In this document: one piece after another, positions 9,633 to 22,045 of the stretch
Position numbering within the stretch: position 1 is the first letter of the stretch
How the letters are laid out: every line of letters starts with the position of its first letter
Assembly: GCA_021234155.1 (NCBI GenBank)
Contig: JAJEKV010000047.1
Coordinates: 7,779,071-7,843,070, forward strand
Origin: Isoetes taiwanensis
Lineage: Eukaryota > Streptophyta > Lycopodiopsida > Isoetales > Isoetaceae
Reading direction: 5' to 3'
Length of the DNA stretch: 64,000 nucleotides
Made by a program: the position numbers and the translations under genes
The notes under the pieces: generated by a model
Databases searched by the model: none
The model's input: the letters and a program-made list of their open reading frames with translations, nothing else
What the model was told of the DNA's origin: nothing

Positions 9633-11174
9633 GTGCCTGAACAATATAGAGATGCTGTAAAATTGTTATATGAGAAAGTGTTGGTCAAACTCTCTACTCC
9701 ATTTGGGGATGAATGTGACGAGGTGGTGATCAGCAATATTGGGGTTAAACAGGGATGCCCTATGCCACCGACCCTCTTTGGCATATTTATTGATGAATTG
9801 GAGGAGTGGATACAGAATCATGGGGGGGAGGGAACCCCCTTGGCTGGATACGTTATTCTTTTGCTTCTATATGCAGACGACATTGTATTGATTGCTCGCA
9901 GCAGGGAAGGTATGCAGAAGCACCTGAATGCTTTGGCTTCTTTTTGTGATGCTAAGGGCTTGCAGGTGAACCTTAGTAAAACTTCTTGTGGTGATTTTTG
10001 GGACAACGCTGGATAAAAATTATGAGTTCTTTTATAAAAATAGTACAGTGGAGATCTCTACATCCTATAAGTACTTGGGGATCATAGTGGATAAGAATTC
10101 CAGATGGAATCAGACAGTAGAGCAGAGAATAAATGGAGGGCTTAGAGCTTTTTTTGCAATGCAGAGAAAATGTGTTAAGGCAGACATATGGAAATTCAGC
10201 TTGAAAAGAATGCTATTCAAGACACTGGTGCAGGCAGTTGTGCTATATGGGTGTGAAGTATGGGGACCGGGGTTGTCATTGGAGCTGTGGCAAAAAATCG
10301 AAAAAGTGCAAAAGAAATTCCTACATGCTGAACTTGGGGTTAAAATCCAAACTCCCTATGAAATAATGCTAGCGGAATGTGGTATGATGCCACTAGAATG
10401 TGAGGCTTTATGCCAATTTCTAACTTATCTGAGCAAAGTGGGAGGTCTTGAGGAGGACAGTCTCCCTCGTTTGGCTTTGAAGGGGTCTTTTGATCGAGGT
10501 TGGCATGCAGAGGGTATGGTGTGGTTAAGGAAATGGGGGCTTTGCATTGAGGGCCTTGAACGGAATAAGAGTAGGATCAGGGAATGGGTTGAGAAGACGA
10601 TCATGAACCGGATCTGGTCTAGACCAGGCACAAAGATGCTGCATTATAGGGAGCAGATGACCCCTATGTTGCGTGAGATGAAATATCTCAATGATAACCT
10701 CTCTATGAAGAAAAGATATGTTATATGCAGAATGAGGCTGAGCGCGCATCACCTAAATATTGAGGTAGGGAGATGGTCGGGAATAGCACGTGAGCACAGA
10801 CTTTGTAGGGCATGTGGAGCAAATGAGGTTGAGGATGAAGAACACGTGATTTTGAAGTGTCCAGCATACCAAGCTCTGAGGGGCAGATTTGATATTGTGG
10901 TTACGGATCTTATCTCTTTTTTCAACCTACCAGCAACACGTGTTGCAAGTTTCTTAATGGATATGTTAAAATTGCGGGAGATGGCTATTAAAATATCTAG
11001 AGATATTCTTGGGGACGAAGAGGAGAGTGAGCTGGGTGATGAGCCTATCGATTGCGAAGGCTTGTCACAAGAAGTTGTTTTTGACTTTGAAAATGTTTTT
11101 CTAAACGTCTCATAGAACTGATGGTCTCAAAAGACGGAATAATACATTTCACTTCGCTTCACTTCACTTCACTT
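9630..11174 (+). mobile_element. LINE copy D, 5'-truncated, RT palm to C-terminus, one frameshift
   Basis: Coding sequence begins inside the reverse transcriptase. SNIGVKQGCP and LLLYADDIVLIA (the Y-A-D-D catalytic pair) are present, then VNLSKT. At about 9980 a one-base frameshift occurs. The second frame runs 9988-11115 with YKYLGIIVD, GCEVWGPGL, MRLSAHHLNIEVGRW and the C-x-x-C...H-x4-CP finger. It stops just before the family hairpin (11106-11136; the stop overlaps it) and the (TTCAC)n tail. This is the longest copy in the first array, and a single lesion separates it from an open frame. Confidence 0.88.
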
Positions 11175-11289
<115 letters not shown>

Positions 11290-11621
11290 GGTTGGCCACA
11301 TGCACGCCAAAAATACCCATCTCTCGTCCTATATGACTCCTCTCAGAATTATACGTATATTTCTGGGAGGAGAGGAGAGAACAGTGTCGGTTAGGCCTCA
11401 AAATTTGGTTCCCCACCAGAGAACTAGTCCTCGATTCATTCCAGTAGGGCAGGTTTTTGTGGGATAATTCCCCTCCAAATTTGAATCGACCTCCAAAGTG
11501 TGGGATATTTCTTTCCCCGTTCCTGCTGGTAGGTAAGCTTTGTGGGATATTTCATTTGCTGTGTTTTTTATATAGGGTTGCATTTGCCGGCCGCTCTATC
11601 ATAGATCCAGTGATTCTCGGC

Positions 11622-12935
11622 ATGATTGCCATGCTTTTGCGGGCTCTTACAATCGGATTTGCCTTTCAAATGTTCTATCTTCAGCTTATTGAGCTCAACG
11701 AGCTTAAAGATCCAATGAATCTGTTCGATGGTGATGATTTGCAAGAAAATAACAGTATGTTCTTCTATGCTGCCTCAGCTTTGATGTTAGCTGGATCCTG
11801 CCACCTAGAAGATTCTGGATTGCTCCAAGACAAAGAACATAGTGGGATAGATAACCATGCATGGAATTGTCTGCCTTCTTTTGAAGATGATATGTGGCAC
11901 CAATTTTACAGAATGAAAAGGGCCAGTTTTGAGAGACTAGTCGGTTTAGTTGTCCCCTATTTGAGCAGGCCAGGGCTAAAGGTTAGGCCCCATGTTGATT
12001 CTAGAAAGGTTGTTGCCATGGTTCTTTACTTTCTTTCACATGGTGACATGCCTTTGCATGTGGGTCAGAGATTTTATGTGGCAAAGCTACATTGCAGATA
12101 TATACTAAAACAAATTACATTAGTGTTGGTCTCAAAGACAATGCTTTACAAAAGGTTTGTAGCCATGCCTTCTGAAGCAAGACTAACTCAATGTATAAAG
12201 GAGTTTCATGATGCAACAGGATTGCCAAATGTATATGGTGTTGTTGATGGATCCCACATTTTTTTATGGAGGAAACCCAAAAAGAGTGACAAAAGTGATG
12301 ACTATTACAGTCGACATAAAAGGCACTCATGTCTTTTGCAAGGTATTGTCACACATAGCAGGTTGTTTATAAATGTTTGTGTTACAAGAATTGGATCAGT
12401 TCATGACTCAAATCAGTTCAAGAAGAGTTCCATATACAACAAAATTGCCTTCAAATTAATTTTGAAAGAATCAGTTGTAACCTTGAGTGGCAGAAAATTG
12501 AAGAAAGGTCAACCCACTGAAGACCAAATCCAGGCTAACATTCCCCCACTTTTACTTGGTGATTCTGCCTATGCTGCCAGACCCTTCCTTCTGAAAGTGT
12601 TTCCACAGAATCATGGTCCTTATGGCAAGTTTAATAAAAGGATGCAGGGGTAGAGTTTGTGTGGAAAATGGGTTTGGGATTGTCAAAGAGAAATTCAGAA
12701 TTCTCAAACATCTACCTGTCATGTTGGAAAGGCCTCCAAGATCATACATGCAGCTTGTGTGCTTTGGAACTTCTGCATTATAGAAGACATGGGATGGGAC
12801 ATGTTGCCAATTGAAGAAGAGTTTGAACTAGTTTACTACTATGAAACTGAAGCTATGAACAGGAGTCTAAAGAAACAAGGAGATCAGATGAGGCATGTGT
12901 TGTTTGAGAACTTGGATGGCCATGTCTTGCTGTAA
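11622..12935 (+). pseudogene. PIF/Harbinger-type (DDE_Tnp_4) transposase, frameshifted
   Basis: From the ATG at 11622 the main frame is open to 12653 (344 codons); the same frame extends upstream to 11457. It has the typical helix FERLVGLVVPYL and ...GVVDGSHI (first catalytic Asp, about 12247), then IGSVHDSNQF (second Asp) and LLLGDSAYAARPF. At 12651-12653 the frame stops. One base over, VENGFGIVKEKFRIL supplies the third catalytic acidic residue (Glu). A second shift then leads to AACVLWNFCI and the tail to 12935. Two frameshifts after the second Asp make it a pseudogene unless unrecognised introns explain them. The family cuts and pastes DNA in the nucleus together with a Myb-like partner, found here as a decayed gene at 26493-27623. 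Confidence 0.85.
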
Positions 12936-13351
12936 AATTTGATGATTCTGTCAACAGACCTTTTTGACAATTTGTTCATGTCTTCAAGTTTTTGAATATT
13001 ATTGATGTGATCTGATCTGACACCCAAATGAGTCTTAAATACCAATAACACCAGTAACATGATATAAATAAAGTTGAATGAGGAATTATATTCAAAATGG
13101 TATTGTATTACAACTGCAGCTGTAGTGCATAAAAATGAAATTGGCCACATTTTTTGGCCTGCTCCTTAGACCCTAAAAAACTCCAGTGAAATTTAAAACA
13201 TACTCTTAGCCACTCCACGACTAGTGATCTGCAATAACAGAAATAATCTGAAAGTGAAGACAAAACAGAGAAAACCTGTCAAGTAAATAACAATGCATAG
13301 TTGAAGACAGAAACATTAAAATAACAGTTATTGACAAAATAAAAAAGTTTT

Positions 13352-14002
13352 CTATTCCTCAAAATCTGTTACATACTGATGAGGGGAATCCCAGTGGCAT
13401 TTCATAGTAAAATAGGTTGCTTTACAAAAGAACATAACAGAAAAAAAATAAGGAAAAAAAAAAACTTGGCAGGAGCTCCTCTTCTGCTTAAGCACATAGC
13501 TCACAAGTTTGTTGACTTCATGCAGAGCCCATTTCCCATGATGCTGCATGTAAACACACTCCACGTAGGCCTTCTGCTTCAAAGGTGCAGCTTCAGCCCA
13601 AGCCAAGACCTCAGCTTCCACAATAACTCCCATGTCTAAAAAGCTCATCACTGCCCATTGTGACAAAGAGCAATGAAAGTGTGGCTGCGAACTTCGACTT
13701 CTTCACTTTCCTCTTCGATAGTAGGTGAGGAATCCTGATGTTCTTCGACAGGAGGAGGAGGAGGATTTGGAGGAGGAGGAGGAGGAGGAGGAGGAGGAGG
13801 AGGGGCCGACATGTTGGAGGAGGAGGAGTCTTCATCAACTTCTTCTGTAGAAGTCTCTGGCCAAGAAGAGTAGTAACAATCCTCCTCTGATTCTGAGGTT
13901 TCAGGCTTCAGAAGAATCCACAGGGGAAGAATACTCCTCGAATGAAGAAGAAGACATGGAAGACGGAGGGCTGAGAGAACTTCTTGAACGCTTTGGTGCC
14001 AT
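13352..14002 (-). pseudogene. serine/glutamate/proline-rich ORF of the outer element, frameshifted
   Basis: From an ATG at about 14002 the predicted protein starts MAPKRSRSSLSPPSS. It continues, after a frameshift near 13910, as an acidic serine-rich segment, then a run of about twelve prolines (encoded by a CCTCCT-type repeat at 13748-13802) and EEHQDSS. A second shift near 13665 leads to a more ordinary C-terminal segment (MSFLDMGVIVEAEVLAW...) ending at 13352. No known domain was recognised. It lies between the Harbinger-type transposase and the nested element and runs convergent to the transposase. It may be an accessory ORF of the outer element or a captured gene piece. Confidence 0.4.
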
Positions 14003-14340
14003 TTTTTTTTATGGGTGGCTTGTGCGTAGAAGGGATCTTTCAATGGAATAAATTGCCAAGACTAGCATTTAATGATTTGCTACGATATCTATATGCCTAG
14101 ATTGAAGTACCAATCATTGAATATTAAGACAGTTAATCAATTTGAGACAGTTGGGTGAAAGCATGTTGTAGTGGAACAAAAACGTGCATTTTAGCACCAC
14201 ATTTTTGGGTGCTAAGTGTGGTGGGAACTACCGAATTTGTAGTGGGAGAGGGAGTTATTTTTTCAAAAATACACATGATTACTTATTCAAAATTTTGTCC
14301 TTTCAGTCTTATTCAGGCTTATTCAGAACGCATTACCGAC

Positions 14341-14466
14341 ATTTTCCCTCAAAAACTCTGATCACGCTCCCTTAATCCGGCAAGACCATTTCTGATTCTG
14401 AATTTTCATTTTCCCTCAAAAACTCTGATCACGCTCCCTTAATCCGCCAAGACCATTTCTGATTTC
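14341..14466. repeat. tandem duplication, about 67-bp period
   Basis: The segment starting ATTTTCCCTCAAAAACTCTG occurs at 14341-14398 and again at 14408-14466 with few differences. It lies just upstream of the ATG at 14489 inside the nested element and may have duplicated a leader or promoter segment. Confidence 0.85.
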
Positions 14467-14488
14467 TGGCAAGAAGATCGATCACGAA

Positions 14489-17400
14489 ATGGCTCTGATC
14501 ATACCGGACTTGAATGCCACGGGATACACCTACAAGGAAATGTACAAGCAAGAAAAGCATCTTACGCCACACAAGAAGAAATCGAGTCTGTTTGGGGACC
14601 GAAAGTATTAGGAAAATCCACTTACAGGTGGGTTGCATTCTAGATTCGGGGATGCCCATGATTCTCTGTTGTTTAGAATATTGTTTTGTTTCATCATGCA
14701 GGTTGAAGAATCTGAGCAAGGAGAGGTATAATGAATATATGTGCCTTTACAAAAAAATCACAGGCAGGAAGTGTGCCTGGGGAGGCATGGCCTCACAGAC
14801 TATGGCTGTTGCGTGTTACCTTCACACAAAAGGAAAAGAAATAAACTGGTTGAGTTTCTGGCAACAGTTAAGAGAAAAAGGGTCTGAAGACTCTCCGTCC
14901 CAACGTAAGAGAAAGCATGCAAGCATTTCAAATAGTGTGGAAGCAGAGCAACCTGCCACAGATGATGCTTCCTCTCTTGAAATGACTAGGCCACAATTCA
15001 AGCCTCCTCAAGCTGTAAGAAGAATCTGGGGAAAATCCTTTGAAAAAATAGGTACTTTTCAACCCTCTTCTTCTGGAACCACCATATGATGCAATTTAAT
15101 ATTGGAACTGTTATTTTCCAGCAAGGTCTAGCAAGCTTGAACAATCAGGTACACCACTTACTTCTTCATTTGGGTGTGTTGTGAGTTATGTGTAGGAAAT
15201 TTGTGCTGCTAGTTTCGAGTTGTGGTGGATAATTTCAGTTCACAGTAGTATGTAGCTCCAAATGTGTTACAGGACAGTCATATGGTGCCAATTATAAGTT
15301 AATAATGTAGTTTGTAGCATATGTAGTGTCACATATAGTACCAAACATGGTACCTTATCTGAATAGTGAATTGGCTTCCATATATTTCTATACTTAGTGT
15401 CATATGTGATGTTAGATATGGTGATACTTGTGAATGGTGGATTGTCTGCCATATGTGGTGCCAACTGCTGCGCTAAATATTGCACCACGCTATCTGCCAC
15501 ATATGGGGTGGTGGATGCCTGCCGGATGTGGTGCCTTCTTTGCATTGTGGTGCCACATGTGGTGTCTAATGTGGCACCACTATGGATCCACATTTTGCAC
15601 CACATGTGGTGTCTTTGACGCCATTTGTGGTGCGAAGTAATGGATTGCCATATGTGGTGCCTTGGGTGCATTGTGGTGCCATAGGTGGTGTGTCATGTGG
15701 CACCAGTTTGGTGCCACATGCCACACCACATGTGGTGAATATGACGCCACCCTGGTGCCACATGCCACACCACATGTGGTGAATATGACGCCATTTGTGG
15801 TGCAAAGTTTGTCATGATGTAAAGTGGTGCATGTTGTGTCATGTGGTACTAACCTTGGATTACTTTCCAGTTGAATTCAACAGGACACTGGGAGAATGGA
15901 TCAACTCTACAAGATCAGAAGTGATTCAGTGTAAGGCAAGATCAGAAGTGATTCAGTGTAAGTCTGCTCAGCCTCTTGAGGTACTTCATAACAAAATTCA
16001 CGAAGTGCTTAGTATAATTGTATTCTCATTGACAAATTTTATGTTCTCTTTGCGGGATTTGCAATCATCATTGCATTGAGAATTCTTTGTCATGAATTTT
16101 CTACAAAGACATGGGTACAAGCCTTAGGTGTGAGTAGGGAGGATCAAAAGCAACTTCAAGCTCTTGAGGCACTTATGGTGAGCACTTATAGGTAGCTTAG
16201 TTTACATGCTAAGGGCCTGATGTAAGGGACAGATGCCAATTAGGATTAGTGGACTTCCTAATCTTTCACCCTGGCTTAGTCTCTTTCGTTTGTCCTGTTT
16301 GATGTGTCTAATTTGCCCCCTAGGATGAGGTCGCTCACTCATTTTAGGTGGCGAATTAGATACATCAAGCAGGAAACTCGAAAAGAGAGTAAGCCCCGCT
16401 TAGTCTCCCTTTTTTTACGTTTGATGTATCTAATTTGCCCCCTAGGATGACATCGCTCACTCGGTGGCGTAATTAGATACATCAAGCAGAAACTTCGAAA
16501 AAAGGAGTAAGCCCGACATAAAACAAGATCTGGCTGGCTTAGTCTCTTTTGCTTCTCCTGTTTTTGTGTATCTAAAGTGCCCCCAGGATTCTTGAATGCG
16601 GATTCTTTGAATGCGATCACCAATACCATCTTCCATGTCCTTTCGACCTCTTGAGGTACTTCATAACAAAATTCCTGAAGTGCTTAGTATAATTGTATTC
16701 TCATTGACAAATTTTGCGTTCACTTTGCTCCTTTGTTGCATTGAGAATTCTTTGTCATGAATTTTCTACAAAGATGGGTACAAGCCTTAGGTGTGAGTAG
16801 GGAGGATCAAAAGCAACTTCAAGCTCTTTTGAGGCACTTACAGGTGAGCACTTATAGGTAGCTTAGTTTACATGCTAAGGGCCTGATGTAAGGGACAGAT
16901 GCCAATTAGGATTAGTGGACTTCCTAATCTTTCACCCTGGCTTAGTCTCTTTCGTTTGTCCTGTTTGATGTGTCTAATTTGCCCCTAGGATGAGGTCGCT
17001 CACTCATTTTAGGTGGCGAATTAGATACATCAAGCAGGAAACTCGAAAAGAGAGTAAGCCTGGCTTAGTCTCCTTCGTTTTCTGTTTGATTTATCTAATT
17101 TGCCCCCTAGGATGACATCGCTCACTCAGGTGGTAATTAGATACATCAAGCAGGAAACTCGAAAAGGGAGTAAGCCCGACATAAAACAAGATCCTGGCTG
17201 GCTTAGTCTCTTTTGCTTCTCCTGTTTTGTGTATCTAAAGTGCCCCCTGGGATTCTTTGAATGTCACCAATACCATCTTCCATGTCTTTCGGCCTCTTGA
17301 GGTACTTCATAACAAAATTCTGAAGTGCTTAGTATAATTGTATTCTCATTGACAAATTTATGTTCACTTTGCGGATTTGTAATCAATGTTGCATTGAGAA

Positions 17401-18215
17401 TTGTTGTCATGAATTTTCTACAAAGATGGGTACAAGCCTTAGGTGTGAGTAGGGAGGATCAAAAGCAACTTCAAGCCTCTTGAGGCACCCCATGGTGAGC
17501 ACTTATAGGTAGCTTAGTTTACATGCTAAGGGCCTGATGTAAGGGACAGATGCCAATTAGGATTAGTGGACTTCCTAATCTTTCACCCTGGCTTAGTCTC
17601 TTTCGTTTGTCCTGTTTGATGTGTCTAATTTGCCCCCTAGGATGAGGTCGCTCACTCATTTTAGGTGGCGAATTAGATACATCAAGCAGGAAACTCGAAA
17701 AGAGAGTAAGCCTGGCTTAGTCTCCTTCGTTTTTTCGCTTGATGTATCTAATTTGCCCCTAGGATGACATCGCTCACTGGGGTGGTTAATTAGATACATC
17801 AAGCAGGAAACTCGAAAAGGGAGTAAGCCCGACATAAAACAAGATCCTGGCTGGCTTAGTCTCTTTTGCTTCTCCTGTTTTGTGTATCTAAAGTGCCAAG
17901 TCAAGTCAAGCTCCAGTAGGTGCTCCAACTGGACAACAATCTGCCAGATCAGCAGATGCATTAAGTCATGCTCCACACCAATCTGCCAAATCAGCAGATG
18001 CATCAGGTTATGATCTGAACAAATCGTTTGGTGAATGTAAGTCACAAGGTAACTTCCAACCTTTTGTGTGCGTCTTCTTTTTTTTAATTTGACCCATATA
18101 GTTACCGAATCTGTTAAATTTTTGCAGTTTGGAAGTGTCTCGAGGAGAAAAGCAAGAGCAGAATTCCAAGCAAAAGACACCTCCAAGACATTTTGAAGCA
18201 TATATGTGTCTTGCT
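14489..18215 (+). CDS. putative multi-exon gene of the nested element, product unknown
   Basis: An ATG at 14489 starts a short frame (MALIIPDLNATGYTY...) to 14611. The best-looking exon is about 14700-15089, after a TGCAG acceptor. It reads RLKNLSKERYNEYMC and continues as a hydrophilic, Q/S-rich segment to a TGA at 15087-15089. Further coding-like pieces follow: VEFNRTLGEWINSTRSEV at about 15870, APVGAPTGQQSARSADAL near 17910 ending at a GTAAG donor near 18040, and WKCLEEKSKSRIPSK after a TTTGCAG near 18127. They are separated by repeat-filled stretches that could be introns. No family was recognised; exon linkage is inference and it could be several decayed pieces. Confidence 0.3.
15330..15840 (+). 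repeat. TGTGGTG-rich degenerate repeat field, left side
   Basis: About 500 bases dense in ATGTGGTG, TTGTGGTG and GGTGCC(A/T) words, nearly all in the same orientation. They form loosely tandem 30-45-bp units; one 68-bp unit (CACATGTGGTGAATATGACGCC core) is repeated at about 15726-15793. Open frames here translate repeat units and are not genes. The motif also occurs beside both terminal inverted repeats, so it may be the element's own binding-site sequence. Confidence 0.8.
15975..17896 (+). repeat. three tandem units of about 600-675 bp with internal foldbacks
   Basis: Units begin at CTTGAGGTACTTCATAAC at about 15975, 16650 and 17296 and end near 17896. Each contains GGTGTGAGTAGGGAGGATC, a segment ending AGGGACAGATGCCAATT, and two foldback segments. 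In the foldbacks, TTTGATGTNTCTAATTTGCC is followed about 40 bases later by its near-complement GGCGAATTAGATACATCA. Copies differ by scattered substitutions and small indels, so they are not an assembly duplication. No coding content. Confidence 0.9.
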
Positions 18216-18639
18216 ATATGTGTCTTTGTAAAGCATGTTGTGGCTCTAGAATCTGAGACTTGGACATACTATCCCAATGCAAGGTGAGTTCAGAATTTGA
18301 AGGTATTACTCATCCAATGTGAGGCCCGATATGTTTGTTGCGCGGGGTGTACCAATTTCTAGTTGCGAGCTGTTGGACACGCGCAGAATGATGATTGATG
18401 TTGTGAAGCACAGTTGCTGTAGTAATGAAGCTGAGGTTGACAGATCAATAGATCTTTACTTGTAATCACATGTTTGTATTATTGTAACCAAAGAGGTTAT
18501 TCTTGTAACCTATTCTTTCATTGACACTCTAATGTACATTGTTGTATACTATTGTATACAATAGACTTTTCTGGCTGACCAGAGCAACACTCTGGTGGAG
18601 TTCAAATCTCCAGAAGAAATTGATGTATTCAAAGATTCA

Positions 18640-19345
18640 TGACAATGTGGTGTTACATGTCGTGATAGATGTGGTGATGCAAATGGTGCATGTGGTGAAT
18701 CATGTGGTGCGTTTGGTGAACCATGTGGTGAATCATGTGGTGAATCGTAGGTGGCATGCTGGAGCTTACGTGGCATGTTGGAGCCTAGGTGGCATGTTTG
18801 AGCCACCTTGGCATGTTTGAGCCTAGGTGGCATATTTGAGCCACCTTGGCATGTTTGAGCCTTTACATGACCTTTGTTACATGTTTGACTTTCATTGACC
18901 AACATGTTTGGTGGTGCAAATGGTGCATGTGGTGAATCATGTGGTGCATTTGGTGAATCATGTGGTGAATCATAGGTGGCATGTTGGAGCTTACGTGGCA
19001 TGTTGGAGCCTAGGTGGCATGTTTGAGCCACCTTGGCATGTTGGAGCCTAGGTGGCATATTTGAGCCACCTTGGCATGCTTGAGCCTTTACATGACCTTT
19101 GTTACATGTTTGACTTCCATTGACCAACATGTTTGGTGATGAAAATGGTGCATGTGGTGGATCATGTGGTGCATTTGGTGAATCATGTGGTGAATCATGT
19201 GGTGAATCATAGGTGGCATGTTGGGGCTTACGTGGCATGTTGGAGCCTAGGTGGCATGTTTGAGCCACCTTGGCATGTTGGAGCCTAGGTGGCATGCTTT
19301 CGGTCTATGTGGCATGCTTGACCCTTTACTGTGGCATGTTGGAGC
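18640..19345 (+). repeat. tandem units of about 230 bp (TGTGGTGAATCATG / GGTGGCATGTTGGAGCC)
   Basis: Three units, starting about 18672, 18913 and 19141. Each combines a TGTGGTGAATCATGTGGTG half with a half made of GGTGGCATGTTGGAGCC and GAGCCACCTTGGCATG words, then TTTACATGACCTTTGTTACATG. The third unit is partial. The 248-codon minus-strand frame across it (18549-19295) simply reads the repeats and is not accepted as a gene. Confidence 0.88.
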
Positions 19346-19401
19346 CTAGGTGGCATGCATGCAAACGTCCCTTTCCTCTTCTGCCTCATTCCCAAAATCG
19401 T

Positions 19402-19800
19402 ATGGATGCCTACGATTTGCATCCCTTTTATTCCCAAAATTCTGCCCTGCAGCTTCATTCCGTCCCCATCGTCTATTCCGCCATCTCCTTCACTCCTTCC
19501 CCATTCCGTCCATCTCCTTCACTTCCGCCATCTCCTTCGCAGCCAGCACGGTCAGAATCCGTGGCTTCCTGCGGAGGATCCGTGTCTTCCTCCACCAGAG
19601 GAGGCCGCCCGGTTACAGTGGTGGCCAAGTTCACTCCACCAGAGGTGGAGAAGCTCATCATGGATCATCAAGCTGTCGCTTCGTTGCGGGTGCTCGAGTG
19701 GGTGCATGCAGGTTATGATGACGAGGAGCGACTCCTCGAAATGAAGATGTATGCCTGCGAGGACGACCTCCATATAGAGCTCAAGATGGCCCCCGCCTGA
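19402..19800 (+). CDS. hypothetical protein, 132 residues, inside the nested element
   Basis: An ATG at 19402 opens a 133-codon frame ending with TGA at 19798-19800. It has a higher GC content than its surroundings. The N-terminal half is rich in Ser and Pro; the second half is more protein-like (TPPEVEKLIMDHQAV, LRVLEWVHAGYDDEERLLEMK) with an acidic C-terminus. No domain was recognised. It starts right after the 230-bp tandem units, so it could be a captured host gene piece or a small element gene. Nearby in-frame upstream sequence is repeat derived, so this ATG is preferred. Confidence 0.35.
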   Translation: MDAYDLHPFYSQNSALQLHSVPIVYSAISFTPSPFRPSPSLPPSPSQPARSESVASCGGSVSSSTRGGRPVTVVAKFTPPEVEKLIMDHQAVASLRVLEWVHAGYDDEERLLEMKMYACEDDLHIELKMAPA

Positions 19801-20620
19801 TTAGTTTAGATTTGTATTGTAATCCCTGGTTTCAATTTTTTTGGCAATAGTCCTTGTGACTATTCTTTGTAAAGGCTTTTCATTAATGACAGAACTTGTT
19901 TTGCAATAGTCCTTGTTTTGCAATAGAACTTGTTTTGCTTTAACTGTTCTCTGAGTTTCCACTGTTCTTTCAGTTAGCTGAACTTTTTGTCATTAATTAT
20001 AAAATGCAAACAAGGAATTTGAAGGTGCAGAATCTATGATCTGCACACTAACAAAATATGGTAACCAGCTCAGCAAATAGGAAAATATGAGATGGGTGGC
20101 TCGGGTTCAAAAGAAATAGAGTTCAAAAGAAACTGAAAAGAAAAACACAGAATTCCCTGAAGCAAAAGTTAGTGGCCTTGCAAGAATCTTTGCACAAAGC
20201 AGAGCTCAATGAATTTTGGCCTCATATCAATTCAGGGACCTAATTTGGGATCCATATATTGCTGTCACCAAAATCAGTCAAGATACTATCAGGAATCCTG
20301 AGAGCCATTCCATTTTCTGACCGGGTCAAAAAATGGTCAATGCCCCTGGCTGATTATGGTGAAATCTGTGGTGAAAGCTGTGGTGAAAAATGTGGTGAAG
20401 CTGTGGTGATGCAAACGTTGTTTTTATATTTCAAAGGGAGAAAAATACATATGGAAATCTACCACACCCGGTAGAATAATTCATACTTCTTATGAAATGA
20501 AGTATGCAGAAAAATCGGGGAAAACTATAACCCCGAGCTTCTAGTATTATCAAAATGCATTAGAGATATAATAATAATTTGTTTTGAAGAGGTTAATGAT
20601 GACATCTGATTCATCGGGCC
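19801..20620. other. unassigned interior of the nested element
   Basis: No gene recognised. A short cluster of GTGGTGAA words (about 20357-20411) repeats the element's TGTGGTG motif. TTGTTTTGCAATAG(A/T)CCTTG-like words are duplicated near 19895-19935. Confidence 0.3.
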
Positions 20621-22045
20621 TCAATCGGATCCCGCATTGTGAGATCGTAACTCTTCTTCTTCCAAGTATGTCCAAGATTTCATCAAGTTTTTCTCATTGA
20701 ATAGTTGGTGAAATCCAAAGAACACTAAAACATGAGCTTCTCGTTTTACGCTCCCACTTATGATATCTGATTCACAAAGTATTGTCTCAGGTTGTTGTGT
20801 CTCCATGCACCGGCCTGTTGAGCACTTTTTAATGGTGAAGCATGGATCATTTCCTGCTTTTAGTTCGATGAACATATCCTCTTCCTCAAGCATGGGAGAG
20901 CTGCGAACTCATCCTCGTAATCATACGCCACCCCGAGAACCCCGCCGCTGCACCAGCTCTGTTAAGTCTCCGACCGCATCTCTGTAAAACAACATCATTA
21001 GTAATAAGAAAGGCAACCGCCTATCATCGCCTTTGGCTTCTAATTCTTTAAGCCCATCGTGAATTAACCTATGTTTTAAGCCTAGAATACCTCGGAATTC
21101 ATGGGTCCTCCGGCTCCTCTAATATCCGGGCCTCGTTCTGGTTTATTTGCTCCAATTATAGGTCTTACCGGATGCATTTCGCATTTGAACTGGGCGAAAT
21201 TGTTTGTGCCCGTGTTCTCCTTCGTTTTTTCTTCCGCCATATTTGGATCGGGATAAGCCAATGTCCGCATGCAAAACTAGATTTAGGGTTTCCCTCCAAT
21301 CTTTCCCCTGACCCGACTTTTGAATGATTGAACTTGCATTTGATGTGACAGATTTCCAATTGGTGGGTTTCATCATGTATTTCTTCGTCCCATTCCGTTC
21401 ATCCTTAATGTAATTTTTTCAGGTGTCACTTTCACCCTGTCCAATTAAACGGTAAAGATTGAAGAGTGAAGATTTATATTAAACATATAAAATGATTACA
21501 TAAGGTTACATTTCAGATTATATACACTTGTTTTCATTCCCCGTGGGTCTATCAAAAGAGATCCGGGTCCAGCTCCTCCTCGTCATCTTCTATGATCACC
21601 GGATCGGTGTACCGGGTCAGCTTTGCCGACCTATTTGCTCCCATTCGGAGGGAAAGCAAAAACCATAATGGTGGAGTGTTACCAAATAGAATAGCGGCTT
21701 CTCCATGTCCATCCTGCAAGGCCTTGTGATGATAGTACATATCCCCGAAGTGAAGGAATTGGTCCTCAGTAAACAACCTATCATAACAAAAGAGGAACTG
21801 TTTAGCGTAAAGGCTTGGTAGCCATTAAGCGTAAAAGGTCTCAACCTTTGCGAGATCCTGGTCAATAGTATGAGGAACGGGCCAAAGATCTTTGGTGTAA
21901 AAAAAATTTGGAGGCAGAGTAAGTTGAGAGGTCCGGGAGCTGTGGTGTACAATTCAACCTCGGTGAGAGTTTTCAGCATTCGCGTGGTCATATTCTCATC
22001 CGGTGAATAGAGTAATTTACGTATCCGAGCATGTCCATCCATTCT
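20621..22045 (-). other. minus-strand coding-like segments of unknown function
   Basis: Several adjacent minus-strand frames look more protein-like than random: 20621-20893 (acidic, KKCSTGRCMETQQPE, ends in TGA), 21143-21376 (WKSVTSNASSIIQKSGQGKDW) and 21552-22042 (ARIRKLLYSPDENMTTRMLK; then FLHFGDMYYHHKALQDGHG in another frame). Together they may be exons of one element-borne or captured gene read from right to left, with frameshifts. No family was recognised and exon joins were not established. Confidence 0.25.

Noticed and set aside
15267-15805. Several 60-130-codon frames on both strands
   Set aside because: All fall in the TGTGGTG repeat field and give Cys/His/Met-rich low-complexity products.
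18549-19295. 248-codon minus-strand frame
   Set aside because: It reads three tandem 230-bp units; the repeat length happens to keep the frame open. No codon-level conservation beyond the repeat itself.
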